From positions 1 to 14,672 of the forward strand of contig CANCDA010000043.1 in the NCBI GenBank assembly GCA_947374705.1: a DNA stretch of 14,672 bases. The letters run 5' to 3'. The notes beneath the pieces were generated by a model. That model was not told the origin of the DNA and made no database searches. It saw only the letters and a list, made by a program, of their open reading frames with translations. This document shows, piece after piece, positions 6,659 to 14,178 of this stretch. Numbering within the stretch: position 1 is the first letter of the stretch; every line of letters starts with the position of its first letter. A program made the translations under genes and the position numbers. Origin of the DNA: Comamonadaceae bacterium (GTDB lineage: Bacteria > Pseudomonadota > Gammaproteobacteria > Burkholderiales > Burkholderiaceae_C).

Positions 6659-7545
6659 GCGAGAGCGACTGGCGCGATTTAACGCCGCAGCAACTCGACT
6701 GGGCTTACGACCAAACGCAGCATGCCCCCAACATGGCTGAGGTACTGACGCGCTGCACGGAGCGCAGCGCCGAGGCGCGCGCGCAGGTGAAGGCGCAAGG
6801 CACGCAAATACATCGCATGGCCTATGGCCCGACGGCGGTCGAGGCCCTTGATTGGTATCCCAGTCAAACCCAGAATGCAACCCCGAACGCACCCTTGGTC
6901 TTTTTCATTCACGGCGGTGCGTGGCGGCGGGGTCAGGCTCAAGACCATGCGATGGGTGTGGCATGGTTGCTTAAGCGCGGAGCGCAGGTGGTGGTGCCCG
7001 ACTTTGCGGCGGTGACCGAGGTCAGTGGTCGCTTGTTGACCCTGTCCGAGCAGGTGCAACGTGCCCTGTCCTTCACCGCAAAACAAGCTGCCGCCATGGG
7101 TGCTAATCCAGACCGAATTTATGTGGTCGGCCATTCGTCGGGCGCGCACCTGGCCGCCTGTTTGGCCACGCACAACTGGGCTCAAGAGGGCTTTAGCAAG
7201 ACGCCCATTCGTGCCCTGCTATGTTGCAGCGGCATGTATGAGCTGAAACCTGTGAGCCAGTCGGCTCGCAGCCAGTACGTCGCCTTCACGCCGCAGACGC
7301 TGCAAGCCTTGAGCCCGCAGCGGCATCTGGGCGCGTTCACCATGCCGGTGGTTCTGTTGTGCGGGGATCAGGAGTCGCCCGAGTTCAAGCGCCAAGCGCG
7401 TGAATTTGCGCAAGCCCTGACAGACCAGTGCACCGATTTAAGCTTGCACTGGGGCGTGGGATTGAACCATTTTGAGATGCTGGAGACGTTTGCTCAACCT
7501 GACAGCGTGATGTCTCAAGCCTTGCAAAACTTGATGCAAAGGTGA
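6655..7545 (+). CDS. Alpha/beta hydrolase, arylformamidase/HSL-like
   Basis: The 296-residue protein has the oxyanion-hole motif HGGAW (86-90) and the nucleophile elbow GHSSG (159-163) with Ser161. Asp238 (CGDQESPEF) and His272 (LNHFEML) complete a likely catalytic triad. The HGGxW motif and the GDQESPEF/NHFEML pair resemble kynurenine formamidase-like and hormone-sensitive-lipase-like esterases. No signal peptide is seen, so it should be cytoplasmic. Translation is coupled to the upstream Bug gene by a 4-base overlap, suggesting that it processes the solute captured by that protein, perhaps an ester or amide. The exact substrate cannot be told. Confidence 0.9.
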   Translation: MSESDWRDLTPQQLDWAYDQTQHAPNMAEVLTRCTERSAEARAQVKAQGTQIHRMAYGPTAVEALDWYPSQTQNATPNAPLVFFIHGGAWRRGQAQDHAMGVAWLLKRGAQVVVPDFAAVTEVSGRLLTLSEQVQRALSFTAKQAAAMGANPDRIYVVGHSSGAHLAACLATHNWAQEGFSKTPIRALLCCSGMYELKPVSQSARSQYVAFTPQTLQALSPQRHLGAFTMPVVLLCGDQESPEFKRQAREFAQALTDQCTDLSLHWGVGLNHFEMLETFAQPDSVMSQALQNLMQR

Positions 7546-7564
7546 GTCGTCTTGTCTCAGTCGA

Positions 7565-8482
7565 TCATCTTGTGCCCGAGGCTGTCGCTCCACACCATGC
7601 CCCACTACAGCGCTCAATCCCATTCAAATCCCGGCGCGATTGGACTTGCTCAAACCCCTCAGCCATCAGCAGGGCGCGCACGGGTTCGGCCTGGTCGTAT
7701 CCGTGCTCCAGCAAGAGCCAGCCGCCAGGGTGCAGGTGGGCGCGGGCTTGGGTGATGATTTGACGGATGTCGCTTAGGCCGTCTGGGCCGCTGGCCAGGG
7801 CTTGCAGGGGCTCGTGGTGCAGGGCTTTGAGATGGGGGTCTGCCGATGCGATGTAGGGGGGGTTGGAGACGATCAGGTGGAATTTTTCGGTGACGTTTTG
7901 TAGCCAGTGGCTTTGGATGAATTCAATGGGTAGGTTTAAGGCCAGGGCGTTGGCGCGGGCGACAGTCAGGGCGTCGGGGCTGGCATCGACGGCGGTGACG
8001 TGCAGTTCTGGGTGGGCGTGTTTGAGGGCCAGGGCAATGGCGCCGCTGCCGGTGCCTAAGTCGAGGAGGGTGGGCGCGGGCGTGACCTCACCCCTGCCCT
8101 CTCCCAGGGGGAGAGGAAATGAACTGCCCTTCGCGGCAGGCAGCAACTCCAACACGTCCAGCGCCCACTCCACCAGTGTCTCGGTATCCGGACGCGGGTC
8201 CAGCACGCGGGCGTCCACTTGCAGAGGTAAGCCAAAGAACTCGCGTGTGCCGGTGATGTAGGCCAGTGGTTCGCCGTTGCACCGACGCTGCACGGCGGCG
8301 TCAAACGTGGCTTGCTGCGATGGTGTCAGCGTGTCCGCGTCGTGTGTCAGCAGCCAGGCTCGGCCTTGGGTGGGGCTGCCTAGCGCGTGCAGTAGCAGCC
8401 ACTGGGCGTCCAGCCGTTCCAGGCCGCATGCAGTGGCGGCGCTGATGGCTTGGGCCAGGGTCAGAGCCAGGGCGGCCGTCAA
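7565..8482 (-). CDS. prmC: Release factor glutamine methyltransferase PrmC (HemK)
   Basis: PrmC methylates the Gln of the GGQ motif in release factors RF1 and RF2 using S-adenosylmethionine. The 305-residue protein has the N-terminal helical domain, SAM-binding motif I LLDLGTGSG (139-147) and the catalytic NPPY (207-210). It starts at TTG (8480-8482), overlapping the prfA stop by four bases (TTGA); I see no ATG or GTG in frame nearby. Between the two domains, about residues 116-134, it has an extra low-complexity segment reading SFPLPLGEGRGEV. This is encoded by a GC-rich hairpin repeat related to copies in the hemA-prfA spacer. E. coli PrmC is 277 residues, and the insert accounts for much of the difference. 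It sits third in hemA-prfA-prmC. Confidence 0.95.
   Translation of the reverse strand: MTAALALTLAQAISAATACGLERLDAQWLLLHALGSPTQGRAWLLTHDADTLTPSQQATFDAAVQRRCNGEPLAYITGTREFFGLPLQVDARVLDPRPDTETLVEWALDVLELLPAAKGSSFPLPLGEGRGEVTPAPTLLDLGTGSGAIALALKHAHPELHVTAVDASPDALTVARANALALNLPIEFIQSHWLQNVTEKFHLIVSNPPYIASADPHLKALHHEPLQALASGPDGLSDIRQIITQARAHLHPGGWLLLEHGYDQAEPVRALLMAEGFEQVQSRRDLNGIERCSGAWCGATASGTR
8083..8119 (-). repeat. GC-rich hairpin repeat inserted in frame in prmC
   Basis: On the + strand CCTCTCCC (8098-8105) and GGGAGAGG (8109-8116) form a perfect 8-bp stem. An adjoining GGGGTGAGG tail (minus-strand sense) has the same layout as the repeats at 9659-9741. It encodes LPLPLGEGRGEV in the linker before the SAM-binding domain. 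Confidence 0.7.
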
Positions 8483-9579
8483 GCCCCACCCCCCACTTCC
8501 AGCGCCGCCAGTTGTTGCGCGGCCTCATAGGCTTGCAGCGCATTGAGCACGTCGTCCAGGTCGCCCTCCATGATGCTGAGCAGCTTGTACAGGGTGAGGT
8601 TGATGCGGTGGTCGGTGAGCCGCCCTTGCGGGAAGTTGTAGGTGCGGATGCGGTCGCTGCGGTCCCCGCTGCCGACCAGGCTTTTGCGTTCGGCGGCGTC
8701 TTTGGCGGCGCGCTCAGAGCGGTCTTTCTCGTGGATGCGGGCGGTCAGCACCTTCAGGGCCTGAGCCTTGTTGCTGTGCTGGCTGCGCCCGTCCTGGCAC
8801 TCGGCCACGATGCCGGTGGGAAGGTGGGTGATGCGCACGGCCGAGTCGGTCTTGTTGATGTGCTGGCCGCCGGCCCCGCTGGCGCGGTAGGTGTCGATGC
8901 GCAGGTCTGAGGGGTTGATCTTGATGGCCTCGGCCTCGTCTTGCTCGGCCATCACCGCCACAGTGCAGGCGCTGGTGTGGATGCGGCCTTGGGTCTCGGT
9001 GGCCGGGACGCGCTGCACGCGGTGTCCGCCGGATTCAAACTTGAGCGCGCCGTAAACACTGCCACCTTCCACGCGCAGCACCACCTCCTTGTAGCCGCCG
9101 AGTTCACTCGGCGACTCGCTCACCACCTCCACTCGCCAGCCCCGGCGCTCGCAATAGCGCGAGTACATGCGCAGCAGGTCACCCGCAAACAGGGCTGACT
9201 CGTCGCCGCCGGTGCCCGCGCGAATCTCCACAAAAGCGTTGCGCGCGTCGTCCGGGTCTTTGGGCAGCAGCATGCGCTGCAACTCGCTCGCTAGCTGTTG
9301 CAGCTCGGTGTTGGCGCTGGTGATTTCTTCCTCGACCATGGCTTGCATGTCCGCGTCGTCTTTGGACTCGGCCAGCAAGGTTTGGCCTGCGGCCAGATCG
9401 GCCTCGCGCTGTTGGTAGCGCGCCCAGCGGCTGGCCACGGCGGCGGTGTCGGTGTGCTCGCGCGAGAGCTTGAGGAACTGGGTCATGTCCTTCATGATGT
9501 CTTCGCGCGAGAGCAAAAACTCCAGTTCCCCCAAGCGGTCGGCGTAGCGGGCGAGTTGTTGGCGGAGAAAGGGTTTCAT
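8479..9579 (-). CDS. prfA: Peptide chain release factor 1 (RF1)
   Basis: RF1 recognises UAA and UAG in the ribosomal A site and triggers peptide release. The 366-residue protein carries the codon-reading tripeptide PAT (192-194, in RVPATETQGRIHTSA), which marks RF1 rather than RF2. The catalytic GGQ is at 237-239 (SGAGGQHINKTDSAVRI). The start MKPFLRQQLARYADRL is the usual RF1 N-terminus. GGQ is the target of PrmC, the next gene, whose TTG start overlaps the prfA stop. The upstream spacer to hemA (178 bp) is filled with hairpin repeats, so prfA expression from the hemA transcript may be tuned by RNA structure. Confidence 0.98.
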   Translation of the reverse strand: MKPFLRQQLARYADRLGELEFLLSREDIMKDMTQFLKLSREHTDTAAVASRWARYQQREADLAAGQTLLAESKDDADMQAMVEEEITSANTELQQLASELQRMLLPKDPDDARNAFVEIRAGTGGDESALFAGDLLRMYSRYCERRGWRVEVVSESPSELGGYKEVVLRVEGGSVYGALKFESGGHRVQRVPATETQGRIHTSACTVAVMAEQDEAEAIKINPSDLRIDTYRASGAGGQHINKTDSAVRITHLPTGIVAECQDGRSQHSNKAQALKVLTARIHEKDRSERAAKDAAERKSLVGSGDRSDRIRTYNFPQGRLTDHRINLTLYKLLSIMEGDLDDVLNALQAYEAAQQLAALEVGGGA

Positions 9580-9624
9580 GGGGAACTGCTTGGATAAAGG
9601 CTTGAGTGGACTGGACTATTTTCC

Positions 9625-9643
9625 CCTCCCCCGCTGGGGGAGG
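9625..9643. repeat. GC-rich hairpin repeat, copy A (short)
   Basis: CCTCCCCC (9625-9632) and GGGGGAGG (9636-9643) make a perfect 8-bp stem with a 3-base loop. It lacks the GGGTGGGGGC tail of copies B and C, so it may be a truncated copy. It lies 46 bp before the prfA start on the transcript side. Confidence 0.75.
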
Positions 9644-9658
9644 AGTGCTTGTTAAATT

Positions 9659-9741
9659 CCCTCCCCCTCTGGGGGAGGGTTAGGGTGGGGGCGATTGGCT
9701 CAGCAGTGCCCCCACCCCGGCCCTCCCCCAGCGGGGGCGGG
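9659..9741. repeat. Inverted pair of GC-rich hairpin repeats, copies B and C
   Basis: Copy B (9659-9692) has a 9-bp stem, CCCTCCCCC and GGGGGAGGG around TCT, followed by TTAGGGTGGGGGC. Copy C (9708-9741) is the same unit in reverse, with a few substitutions. The copies are 15 bp apart, so the whole 83-bp block can fold back on itself. The layout resembles REP/BIME-type elements. It lies just downstream of the hemA stop. Confidence 0.75.
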
Positions 9742-9757
9742 AGCAAGAGCAGCGTCG

Positions 9758-11029
9758 CTAACGCTCTTTGCGCAAAAAGAAGTGCCGAATCGCCGCCGTC
9801 GCCCGCTCACGCGCAGACGCATCCCCCGCGTGCAACTCAGCCAGCGCCCCGTGCAGCATCTTTTGCGTCAAGCCTTTGGACAGCGCTTCCAGCACGGCAT
9901 CCACATCTTCACCCTTGGCCAGCAGCTTGCGCGCGCGAGCCAGCTCGGTGGCGCGCCACTCATCCGTCTGGGCGTTGAGCTGCTGGATCAGCGGCACCAC
10001 GCCGGTGGCCGGGTCGCGCTGGTCCATCCAGTGCATGAAGCTTTGCACCCCGGCGTCAATGATGACCTCGGCCTGCGCCACGGCGGCCTGGCGATTCGCT
10101 TGGCCAGTTTGCACCACGGCGGCCAGGTCGTCCACGGTGTAGAGGTACACGTCGGGCAGGCCCTTGACCTCAATCTCGATGTCGCGCGGCACCGCCAAAT
10201 CGACCATGAACATGGGGCGGTGGCGGCGCAGTTTGATGGCGCGCTCCACCGCACCCAGGCCGATCAGCGGCAGCGTGCTGGCGGTGCAGCTCACCACGGC
10301 GTCAAATTCATGCAGGTGGCTGGGCAGATCGGCCAGGCGCATCACCTCAGCGCCAAAGCGCGAGGCCAGCTTTTCACCCCGGTCCAGCGAGCGGTTGGCA
10401 ATGGTCATGCCCTTGGGGTTTTTGGCGGCAAAGTGGGTGGCGGCCAGTTCGATCATCTCACCCGCGCCGACAAACAGCACGCGGATGTCTTTCAAATCTT
10501 CAAACAATTGCCCGGCCAGGCGCACCGCCGCAGCGGCCATGCTGATGGAGTGCGCGCCGATCTCGGTGGAGCTGCGCACCTCTTTGGCCACTGAGAATGA
10601 ACGTTGAAACAACTGGTTCAACGTGCTGCCCAGCGCCCCGGCCTCGCTGGCGGCACGCACCGCGTCTTTCATTTGGCCCAAAATTTGCGGCTCACCCAAC
10701 ACCATGGAGTCCAGCCCGCTGGCCACGCGAAAAGCGTGGCGGGCGGCGTGGTCGTCTTGTAGCGTGTAGGTGTGGGCGCGCAGCAGCTCGGGCGAGACTT
10801 GCCCGCTGTGGGCCAGCCAGTTCAGCGTGGGGGTGAGGTCGATCTGTTCGCTGGCGCAATAGATCTCGGTGCGGTTGCAGGTGGAGATGATGGCGGCCTC
10901 GGGCGGGAGTGCTAGCGCTCCGCGCAAACCGTGCAGGGTAGGGCCAATTTGATCGAGCGCGAACGCAAACCGACCGCGCAAATCCAGGGGCGCGGTGGTG
11001 TGGTTAATGCCTAAAGCCCAAACTGCCAT
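9758..11029 (-). CDS. hemA: Glutamyl-tRNA reductase
   Basis: HemA reduces glutamyl-tRNA to glutamate-1-semialdehyde, the first committed step of C5 haem synthesis. The 423-residue protein begins MAVWALGINHTTAPLDLRGR. It has the catalytic Cys51 in STCNRTE, the SGLDSMVLGEPQILGQ motif, the NADPH-binding VLFVGAGEM and a C-terminal helical dimerisation region ending in a Lys/Arg tail. I chose the ATG at 11027-11029; a longer reading to 11080 would add 17 residues unlike the family and overlap the divergent gene. It is the first gene of hemA-prfA-prmC. TATAAT on the minus strand at 11037-11042 is a possible -10 box but lies very close to the start. Confidence 0.97.
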   Translation of the reverse strand: MAVWALGINHTTAPLDLRGRFAFALDQIGPTLHGLRGALALPPEAAIISTCNRTEIYCASEQIDLTPTLNWLAHSGQVSPELLRAHTYTLQDDHAARHAFRVASGLDSMVLGEPQILGQMKDAVRAASEAGALGSTLNQLFQRSFSVAKEVRSSTEIGAHSISMAAAAVRLAGQLFEDLKDIRVLFVGAGEMIELAATHFAAKNPKGMTIANRSLDRGEKLASRFGAEVMRLADLPSHLHEFDAVVSCTASTLPLIGLGAVERAIKLRRHRPMFMVDLAVPRDIEIEVKGLPDVYLYTVDDLAAVVQTGQANRQAAVAQAEVIIDAGVQSFMHWMDQRDPATGVVPLIQQLNAQTDEWRATELARARKLLAKGEDVDAVLEALSKGLTQKMLHGALAELHAGDASARERATAAIRHFFLRKER

Positions 11030-11053
11030 GAGCTTGATTATAAAATTTGTCGA
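11030..11053. promoter_or_regulatory. Divergent start region between hemA and a small membrane gene
   Basis: Only 24 bp separate the two start codons. The AT-rich core contains TATAAT on the minus strand (11037-11042) and TATAAA on the plus strand (11039-11044). No good -35 box is found for either, so both promoters remain weak candidates. Leaders would be very short. Confidence 0.35.
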
Positions 11054-11344
11054 ATGAACCTTTGGGACGCCCTCATCCATCTGCTGAATTTCGTGGCGCC
11101 TGCTTTGGCTCTGGCCTTGACGCTGCCCTTTTGGGCCCGACTTATGGCGCGGTTTTCAGATGGAAAACAGGCTGTAAGCCATAGTTGGTTAGCACAAGCA
11201 GCTATTAATTTTGTAGCAGGTGTGGTGGTGCTAGCTGCGGGCCTGTGGTTTTTCGGCCGCGACGGCAAGATGGTCACCTACGCCGCGCTGGTGCTGGTGC
11301 TGGCCAGCGTGCAGTGGGGGATGGGGCGCGGCTGGCGGCGTTGA
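11054..11344 (+). CDS. Small three-helix membrane protein of unknown function
   Basis: The 96-residue product has hydrophobic segments at about 8-26 (IHLLNFVAPALALALTLPF), 48-67 and 75-90. A polar, basic stretch (ARLMARFSDGKQAVSHS) lies between the first two, and the C-terminus is GRGWRR. It is divergent from hemA. I do not recognise a family; a membrane protein next to hemA is plausible for Comamonadaceae but I cannot name it. Codons 37-56 are more AT-rich than the rest and include GCTATTAATTTTGTAGC, a short inverted repeat resembling repeat elements I recall from this family of bacteria. Confidence 0.75.
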   Translation: MNLWDALIHLLNFVAPALALALTLPFWARLMARFSDGKQAVSHSWLAQAAINFVAGVVVLAAGLWFFGRDGKMVTYAALVLVLASVQWGMGRGWRR

Positions 11345-11375
11345 GGCCGTTCGGATCACGCCTGCAATGCGGATC

Positions 11376-11404
11376 GTGCACAGGTGAGAAAAAAAGCGTA
11401 GTAT
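11376..11404 (+). promoter_or_regulatory. Weak promoter candidate for the esterase gene
   Basis: TAGTAT (11399-11404) matches four of six -10 bases and has GTGCAC (11376-11381) at a 17-bp spacing. The -35 match is poor. Transcription would start within the palindrome at 11406-11420. Confidence 0.3.
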
Positions 11405-11405
11405 T

Positions 11406-11420
11406 TGCTGCAATGCAGCA
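11406..11420. promoter_or_regulatory. Perfect 15-bp palindrome, PhaR-type operator candidate
   Basis: TGCTGCAATGCAGCA is a 7+1+7 perfect inverted repeat at the start of the PHB-depolymerase-like gene. Its core TGCAATGC also occurs at 11363-11370, 46 bp upstream. TGC/GCA-rich palindromes are known targets of PhaR, the PHB-sensing repressor. The neighbouring genes fit that role, but no phaR is in the window. Confidence 0.45.
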
Positions 11421-12522
11421 TTACTCAATTGGAAACCTCGTGTCTCAACCCCCATTTCAAAAATCCTGGCGTCAACTTTTGGTGGATGCCCTGCATGAAA
11501 GCCGCGTAGGTCGCCGTTTGGTGACCATGCGCTGGCTGCAACGCGTGCTGCCGGTTCTGCGCTCGACGCAGAGACCTACTGCCGAGGCTCAAAGCTTGGT
11601 TCAGGTTCCAGACCAGACCCCGACGACGAACTTCAGCGAAGCCAGCTTCCCTTTCGGCGCCAAGACCTATCCTTACCGGCTCTACGTTCCCACGGCAGTC
11701 TCGGCCTTGCCGCGCCCCTTGATCGTCTTGCTGCATGGCTGCAAGCAAGACGCGCAAGACTTTGCCCAAGGCACGGCCATGAACGCACTGGCCGAGCAAC
11801 ATGGCTGCATGGTGCTCTACCCCGAGCAACTCACCAAAGCCAACCAGGCCCGTTGTTGGAACTGGTTTGAGCCCGAACATCAGCAAGTCGATCAAGGTGA
11901 GCCGGGCATGATCGCCGCGCTCACGCGGTATGTGCTGAGTGGCGATCACGGGGGTCTCCAGGCCGACCCGGATCGGGTTTACATTGCCGGGCTGTCCGCC
12001 GGTGGGGCCATGGCAGCGGTGGTGGCGGGCTTGTACCCCGACTTGTTTGCCGCTGTGGGCGTGCACTCTGGCTTGCCCGCAGGGGCGGCTCAAGACATGT
12101 TGTCGGCCTTTACCGCCATGCGAACCGGGGCCAACAAGGGAAAAAAGAACGTGATGCTCGTCCCGCTGCCCACCATCGTGTTTCACGGCAGCGCCGACAC
12201 CACGGTGCACCCTGATAACGGTGATCACATCACCAATGCAGCATTGGCCGCGTGGGAGGCCTTGGGTGTGCCGCTCAAGAAAGGGCAAAGCCAAGTTCAA
12301 GCACAAGGGGGGGCAACGCAAGCGACCACGCACGTTTTGGTTTACCGCAATGCCGACGGCCCCTCGTACGTGGAGCACTGGCGCATTGACGACGGCCCGC
12401 ACGCTTGGTCAGGGGGGGACGCGGCGGGCTCTTTCACCGCGCCTGAGGGGCCTTCGGCTTCAGAAGCCATGCTGAGCTTCTTTCTTCAGCATAAAAAACG
12501 GCTACAGCCCAATGAAATTTAG
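11413..12522 (+). CDS. PHB depolymerase-family esterase
   Basis: The protein (369 residues from the ATG at 11413) is an alpha/beta hydrolase of the LpqC/esterase-PHB-depolymerase group. Visible elements are RPLIVLLHGCKQDAQDF (oxyanion region, 101-117), the lipase box GLSAG (193-197) with Ser195, Asp262 (HGSADTTVHPDN) and His330 (DDGPHAWSGG). A start at GTG 11440, preceded by GGAAA, is an equally good choice and is favoured if the palindrome 11406-11420 is an operator; the ATG has no ribosome site. No clear signal peptide is seen, so an intracellular role on poly-3-hydroxybutyrate or oligomers is possible, but many family members are generic esterases (for example feruloyl or acetylxylan). It converges on bktB. 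Confidence 0.88.
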   Translation: MQHYSIGNLVSQPPFQKSWRQLLVDALHESRVGRRLVTMRWLQRVLPVLRSTQRPTAEAQSLVQVPDQTPTTNFSEASFPFGAKTYPYRLYVPTAVSALPRPLIVLLHGCKQDAQDFAQGTAMNALAEQHGCMVLYPEQLTKANQARCWNWFEPEHQQVDQGEPGMIAALTRYVLSGDHGGLQADPDRVYIAGLSAGGAMAAVVAGLYPDLFAAVGVHSGLPAGAAQDMLSAFTAMRTGANKGKKNVMLVPLPTIVFHGSADTTVHPDNGDHITNAALAAWEALGVPLKKGQSQVQAQGGATQATTHVLVYRNADGPSYVEHWRIDDGPHAWSGGDAAGSFTAPEGPSASEAMLSFFLQHKKRLQPNEI

Positions 12523-12523
12523 G

Positions 12524-12554
12524 GTGAGTTACTACAAGAAAAGTAGCGACTCAC
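12524..12554. terminator. Hairpin between convergent genes, possible bidirectional terminator
   Basis: GTGAGT..CTAC (12524-12535) pairs with GTAG..ACTCAC (12543-12554) around a 7-base A-rich loop, with one 2-base internal mismatch. It fills the 37-bp gap between the esterase stop and the bktB stop. There is no T tract, so it is not a classic rho-independent terminator. Confidence 0.5.
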
Positions 12555-12559
12555 TGCGC

Positions 12560-13744
12560 TTAGAGCCGCTCAAAAATCGCCGCAATGCCCTGCCCCCCGC
12601 CAATGCACATGGTCACCAGCGCGTAGCGACCCTGGATGCGTTGCAGCTCGTACAGCGCCTTGACGGTAATCAAAGCGCCGGTTGCCCCGATGGGGTGGCC
12701 CAGCGAAATACCCGAGCCATTGGGGTTGACCTTGGCCGGGTCCAGCCCCAAGTCGCGCGTGACGGCGCAGGCTTGTGCGGCAAAAGCTTCATTGGCCTCG
12801 ATCACGTCCAAATCATTCACGGTCAGGCCCGCTTTTTTCAGCGCCAGTTGTGTGGCCGGTACGGGGCCAATGCCCATGTATTTGGGGTCAACGCCTGCAT
12901 GGGCGTAAGCCACCAGACGCGCCATGGGGGTCAGGCCACGCGCCTTGGCGGTGGCTGCTTCCATCAGCACCACAGCGGCAGCGGCGTCGTTGATGCCCGA
13001 GGCATTGCCCGCCGTGACCGTGCCGTTTTCTTTGGCAAACACGGGCTTGAGCTTGGCCATGTCGGCCAGCGTGCAGTTGGGGCGGAAGTGTTCGTCCAGC
13101 GCGTAGGCCACCTCACCCTTTTTGCTCTTGAGCATTACGGGTGTGATTTGGGAAGTGAAGTAACCCGCCTCGGTGGCGCGCTGGGCGCGGTTGTGGCTCT
13201 CCACCGCAATGGCGTCTTGCTCGTCGCGGGTAATGCCCCACTTGGTGGCAATGTTCTCGGCGGTGACGCCCATGTGGATGGTGTGAAATGGGTCGTGCAG
13301 CGCCCCCGTCATCATGTCCACCATCTTGGTGTCGCCCATGCGCGCACCCCAGCGCATGTTGAGCGAGGCAAAAGGCGCACGGCTCATGTTCTCGGCGCCA
13401 CCACCAATGGCGATGTCGGCGTCCCCCAGCAAGATGCTTTGACTGGCATTGATGATCGCCTGCAGGCCCGAGCCGCACAGACGGTTCACGTTGTACGCAG
13501 GCGTGCTCTGGGCGCAGCCCCCGTTGAGGGCGGCCACACGGCTCAAGTACATGTCCTTCGGCTCGGTGTTGACCACATGGCCAAACACCACATGGCCCAC
13601 TTCTTGACCCGCTACCCCGGCCCGCGCGAGGGACTCACGCACCACCTGCGCAGCCAACTCGGTGGGGGCGATGTCTTTCAGACTGCCACCAAAAGTACCA
13701 ACGGCGGTGCGCACACCGCTGACAACAACGACTTCACGGGTCAT
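12560..13744 (-). CDS. bktB: Beta-ketothiolase (acetyl-CoA C-acyltransferase), BktB type
   Basis: The enzyme condenses or cleaves acyl-CoAs, feeding 3-ketoacyl-CoA into PHB/PHBV synthesis or completing beta-oxidation. The 394-residue protein starts MTREVVVVSGVRTAVGTFGG at ATG 13742-13744, after the ribosome site AGGAG. A longer reading to 13774 is unlikely. Catalytic residues are visible: Cys90 (NRLCGSG), the His of GHPIG and the Cys of CIGGGQG near the C-terminus. It also has the AENMSRAP and NEAFAAQ motifs. The length and start match BktB of Cupriavidus necator as I remember it. Its neighbour across the hairpin is a PHB-depolymerase-like esterase, which supports a PHA-related context, but a phaB or phaC gene is not present. 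Confidence 0.95.
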   Translation of the reverse strand: MTREVVVVSGVRTAVGTFGGSLKDIAPTELAAQVVRESLARAGVAGQEVGHVVFGHVVNTEPKDMYLSRVAALNGGCAQSTPAYNVNRLCGSGLQAIINASQSILLGDADIAIGGGAENMSRAPFASLNMRWGARMGDTKMVDMMTGALHDPFHTIHMGVTAENIATKWGITRDEQDAIAVESHNRAQRATEAGYFTSQITPVMLKSKKGEVAYALDEHFRPNCTLADMAKLKPVFAKENGTVTAGNASGINDAAAAVVLMEAATAKARGLTPMARLVAYAHAGVDPKYMGIGPVPATQLALKKAGLTVNDLDVIEANEAFAAQACAVTRDLGLDPAKVNPNGSGISLGHPIGATGALITVKALYELQRIQGRYALVTMCIGGGQGIAAIFERL

Positions 13745-13858
13745 AAACAGCTCCTGGGTTGAACAAAACGACAAGTCCTAGTGTGGCCTGTGTGGGCTAC
13801 AGAAAACTGACGACAGGTCAGCACGGGAAGCTATTTTCAAGGCAGTGGTTCTTGACCT

Positions 13859-14119
13859 TTAGCCCCGCGTCGCCAGGACATAGGGCGCTTCAACCTTGAC
13901 GAGCTTCACCCGCCCAGCGGACCCCGTCTTGATCGAGACAGCGGCCTTGCGGCAGGCGAAGTGCTTGGCGACCAAGCCAATCAACTCCGCATTGGCCTTG
14001 CCATCAACCGGGAGCGACTTAATTTGCGCGAGCCATTGGCCCGACTCCTCTTGGCTCAGCTGGCTTACGCGGGCATTCGGTTTGACCTTGACTTCGATGA
14101 TGACTGGCTTTTGTGACAT
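13859..14119 (-). CDS. DUF167/YggU-family protein
   Basis: The 86-residue product (MSQKPVIIEVKVKPNARVSQ...) shows the DUF167 pattern: a beta strand with KPNA, then LPVDGKANAELIGLVAKHF (36-54) and SIKTGSAGRVKLVKVE (62-77). Proteins of this family are small alpha/beta folds of unknown function. I chose the ATG at 14119. In-frame ATGs at 14146 and 14182 would add 9 and 21 residues without family resemblance; the last overlaps the stop of the upstream lipoprotein gene (ATGA). No start has a clear ribosome site, so the length is uncertain. Confidence 0.85.
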   Translation of the reverse strand: MSQKPVIIEVKVKPNARVSQLSQEESGQWLAQIKSLPVDGKANAELIGLVAKHFACRKAAVSIKTGSAGRVKLVKVEAPYVLATRG

Positions 14120-14178
14120 GGCAATGGATTCATTCCCAAGCTTCATTTCAAGACTTGATCCTGCATCGCCGAAGGCGA

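Noticed and set aside
9695..10594. 299-codon plus-strand frame opposite hemA
   Set aside because: It begins within the GC-rich repeats and runs antisense to a conserved hemA; no domain is seen.
11425..12402. 325-codon minus-strand frame opposite the esterase
   Set aside because: The esterase has an intact lipase box and triad; the other frame shows no motif and no ribosome site.
12512..13762. 416-codon frame on the plus strand opposite bktB
   Set aside because: BktB is secure with all catalytic motifs; the opposite frame is low-complexity His/Gly/Val-rich shadow sequence typical of GC-rich genes.
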